The notes below the pieces were generated by a model. That model did no database searches and had not been told where the DNA came from. It worked only from the letters and a program-made list of their open reading frames with translations. This document shows, piece after piece, positions 4,780 through 5,756 of a stretch of DNA of 5,756 nt (position 1 is its first letter; every line of letters begins with the position of its first letter). The stretch is from Chloroflexota bacterium (lineage in GTDB: Bacteria; Chloroflexota; Anaerolineae; Anaerolineales; E44-bin32). The position numbers and the translations under genes are program-made. Location of the stretch: NCBI GenBank assembly GCA_026390045.1, contig JAPLGR010000250.1, positions 1-5,756 of the forward strand. Direction: 5' to 3'.

Positions 4780-5756
4780 CTACTCGTGCGTACCCAGTTC
4801 CTCGCCGGGCTGCAGCTCAAGCTCGTAGAGGGAGCTCTCGCCCGAGATGCTCACCCCGGCGCGCCTGTACAGCCGGGTGGCTCCTGTCAGGTTGCCGGCG
4901 TCAACGTGTCCGCCAGCCCGGCGCGCCCCGCTCTCGCGCAGGGCATGGAACGAGTGCAGGAGAAGGGCCAGGCCAAGGCCCTTTCGCCTCCACTCCCTCC
5001 GCACGGCCAGCGTGTCCACCCAGCCCATCTCAGGATCATCATCGGAGCAGCGTCGGCAGAGTGAGACGCCGGCGATCTTGTCTCCGTCCACTGCGACGAA
5101 CCACAGGTCAGGCTCAACAGGGTGGAGCACTGTCGCGCTGTGGCGGAACAGTTCCAGGCCTTGCTCGAAGGGGACCTCCACCGAAGCCCAGTGATCCCGG
5201 AACGAGTCCCGCACACAGCGGTAGACCGGCTCCAGATCCTGAGGGCGGCGATAGGGCTGAAGGCGGATCCCTGGCGGCCAGGCGGGCGTTGTAGGAGGCG
5301 CTGTCAGATCGATCGTCATGAACCATGATATGCGGACCAGCGAGAATCCGAAGTCCCTGAACAGAGCCACGCTCGCTGCGTGGCTCGGGCGCGTCCCGGC
5401 GCGCGGTGCCACGCGCGCGCCCTTCGGCACACGGTCGAGCGCGGCCATCGCCCGATTGAGCGACCAGGCCATCATCGCGGTTCCGATCCCGCGGCCTTCC
5501 CATTGCGGGTCCACGCATGCCCAGATCCACGGATGAATCGGGGGATCGGCCGGCGTCCACACCTCGGCGCAACCGACCGGCCTGCCCTCAGGAGAAAAGA
5601 CCAGCCGCGTGTCCTCGTCCAGGTGGAAGCCGGGAGCCTGCCACTCCCGCAGGTAGCGCTCAACGGTGTAGGTTGCGGCCCTGGACTGGCTGGTCAGCGC
5701 CCCGTTCAACATGACGACGACAGTCGGGACGTCTTCGAGGCGCGCCGGACGGACTG
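4780..5756 (-). CDS. Tandem GNAT N-acetyltransferase, 5' end beyond window edge
   Basis: Two GNAT domains lie in one chain. Numbering from the ATG at 5712 (310 residues to the stop), domain 1 has the acetyl-CoA pyrophosphate loop QWEGRGIG at 70-77 and an ASVALFRDFGF segment at 113-123. Domain 2 begins near 148 (GIRLQPYRRPQDLEPVY) and has RRKGLG at 242-247 and NLTGATRLYRRAGV at 274-287. Both acetyl-CoA loops look intact. The frame contains no stop between 5712 and the window edge and encodes VRPARLEDVPTVVV directly before the ATG. This is a typical GNAT first strand and helix, so the true start is outside the window and the ATG at 5712 is internal. The two-domain layout resembles mycothiol synthase MshD and many uncharacterised tandem GNATs; the acceptor substrate is unknown. 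The gene is convergent with the cupin gene and functionally separate from the GRE operon. Confidence 0.88.
   Translation of the reverse strand, partial: VRPARLEDVPTVVVMLNGALTSQSRAATYTVERYLREWQAPGFHLDEDTRLVFSPEGRPVGCAEVWTPADPPIHPWIWACVDPQWEGRGIGTAMMAWSLNRAMAALDRVPKGARVAPRAGTRPSHAASVALFRDFGFSLVRISWFMTIDLTAPPTTPAWPPGIRLQPYRRPQDLEPVYRCVRDSFRDHWASVEVPFEQGLELFRHSATVLHPVEPDLWFVAVDGDKIAGVSLCRRCSDDDPEMGWVDTLAVRREWRRKGLGLALLLHSFHALRESGARRAGGHVDAGNLTGATRLYRRAGVSISGESSLYELELQPGEELGTHE

Overview
The window is a GC-rich piece of bacterial chromosome carrying parts of two or three transcription units. An oxygen-sensitive glycyl radical enzyme (GRE) and its matching radical-SAM activase point to an anaerobic or facultatively anaerobic bacterium. 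The sequence does not fix the lineage: high GC, strong GC preference at third codon positions and a tandem-GNAT protein would fit an anaerobic Chloroflexota or Actinobacteria-like genome among others, and this is only a guess.

Layout: (1) 1-4182, + strand: a tight run of four genes. First is the C-terminal half of a GRE, whose N-terminus lies off the left edge. Its stop overlaps the start of the activase (ATGA). Three bases later begins a probable FMN-binding split-barrel protein, and after 37 bases comes an APH/homoserine-kinase-like small-molecule kinase. (2) 4183-4299: a short spacer with a possible extended -10 promoter and a strong Shine-Dalgarno sequence. (3) 4300-4680, +: a small single-domain cupin. 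(4) 4681-4779: two consecutive hairpins between convergent genes, probably terminators. (5) 4780-5756, - strand: a tandem GNAT acetyltransferase whose reading frame stays open through the right edge, so its true start is outside the window.

How the genes may work together: the activase would use SAM and reduced iron-sulfur clusters to install the glycyl radical on the GRE. The GRE retains the Cys-x-Glu active-site signature shared by GRE eliminases and decarboxylases (the choline lyase, diol dehydratase, hydroxyproline dehydratase, isethionate lyase and hydroxyphenylacetate decarboxylase types), not the Cys-Cys of pyruvate formate-lyase. The split-barrel protein and the kinase have no assigned substrate. 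Their close packing behind the GRE suggests one pathway in which a small hydroxylated or amino-alcohol-like compound is cleaved or dehydrated and an intermediate is phosphorylated or reduced, but that pathway is inference. The GRE operon with this unusual partner set is the most interesting part of the window; the cupin and GNAT genes look like ordinary neighbours.
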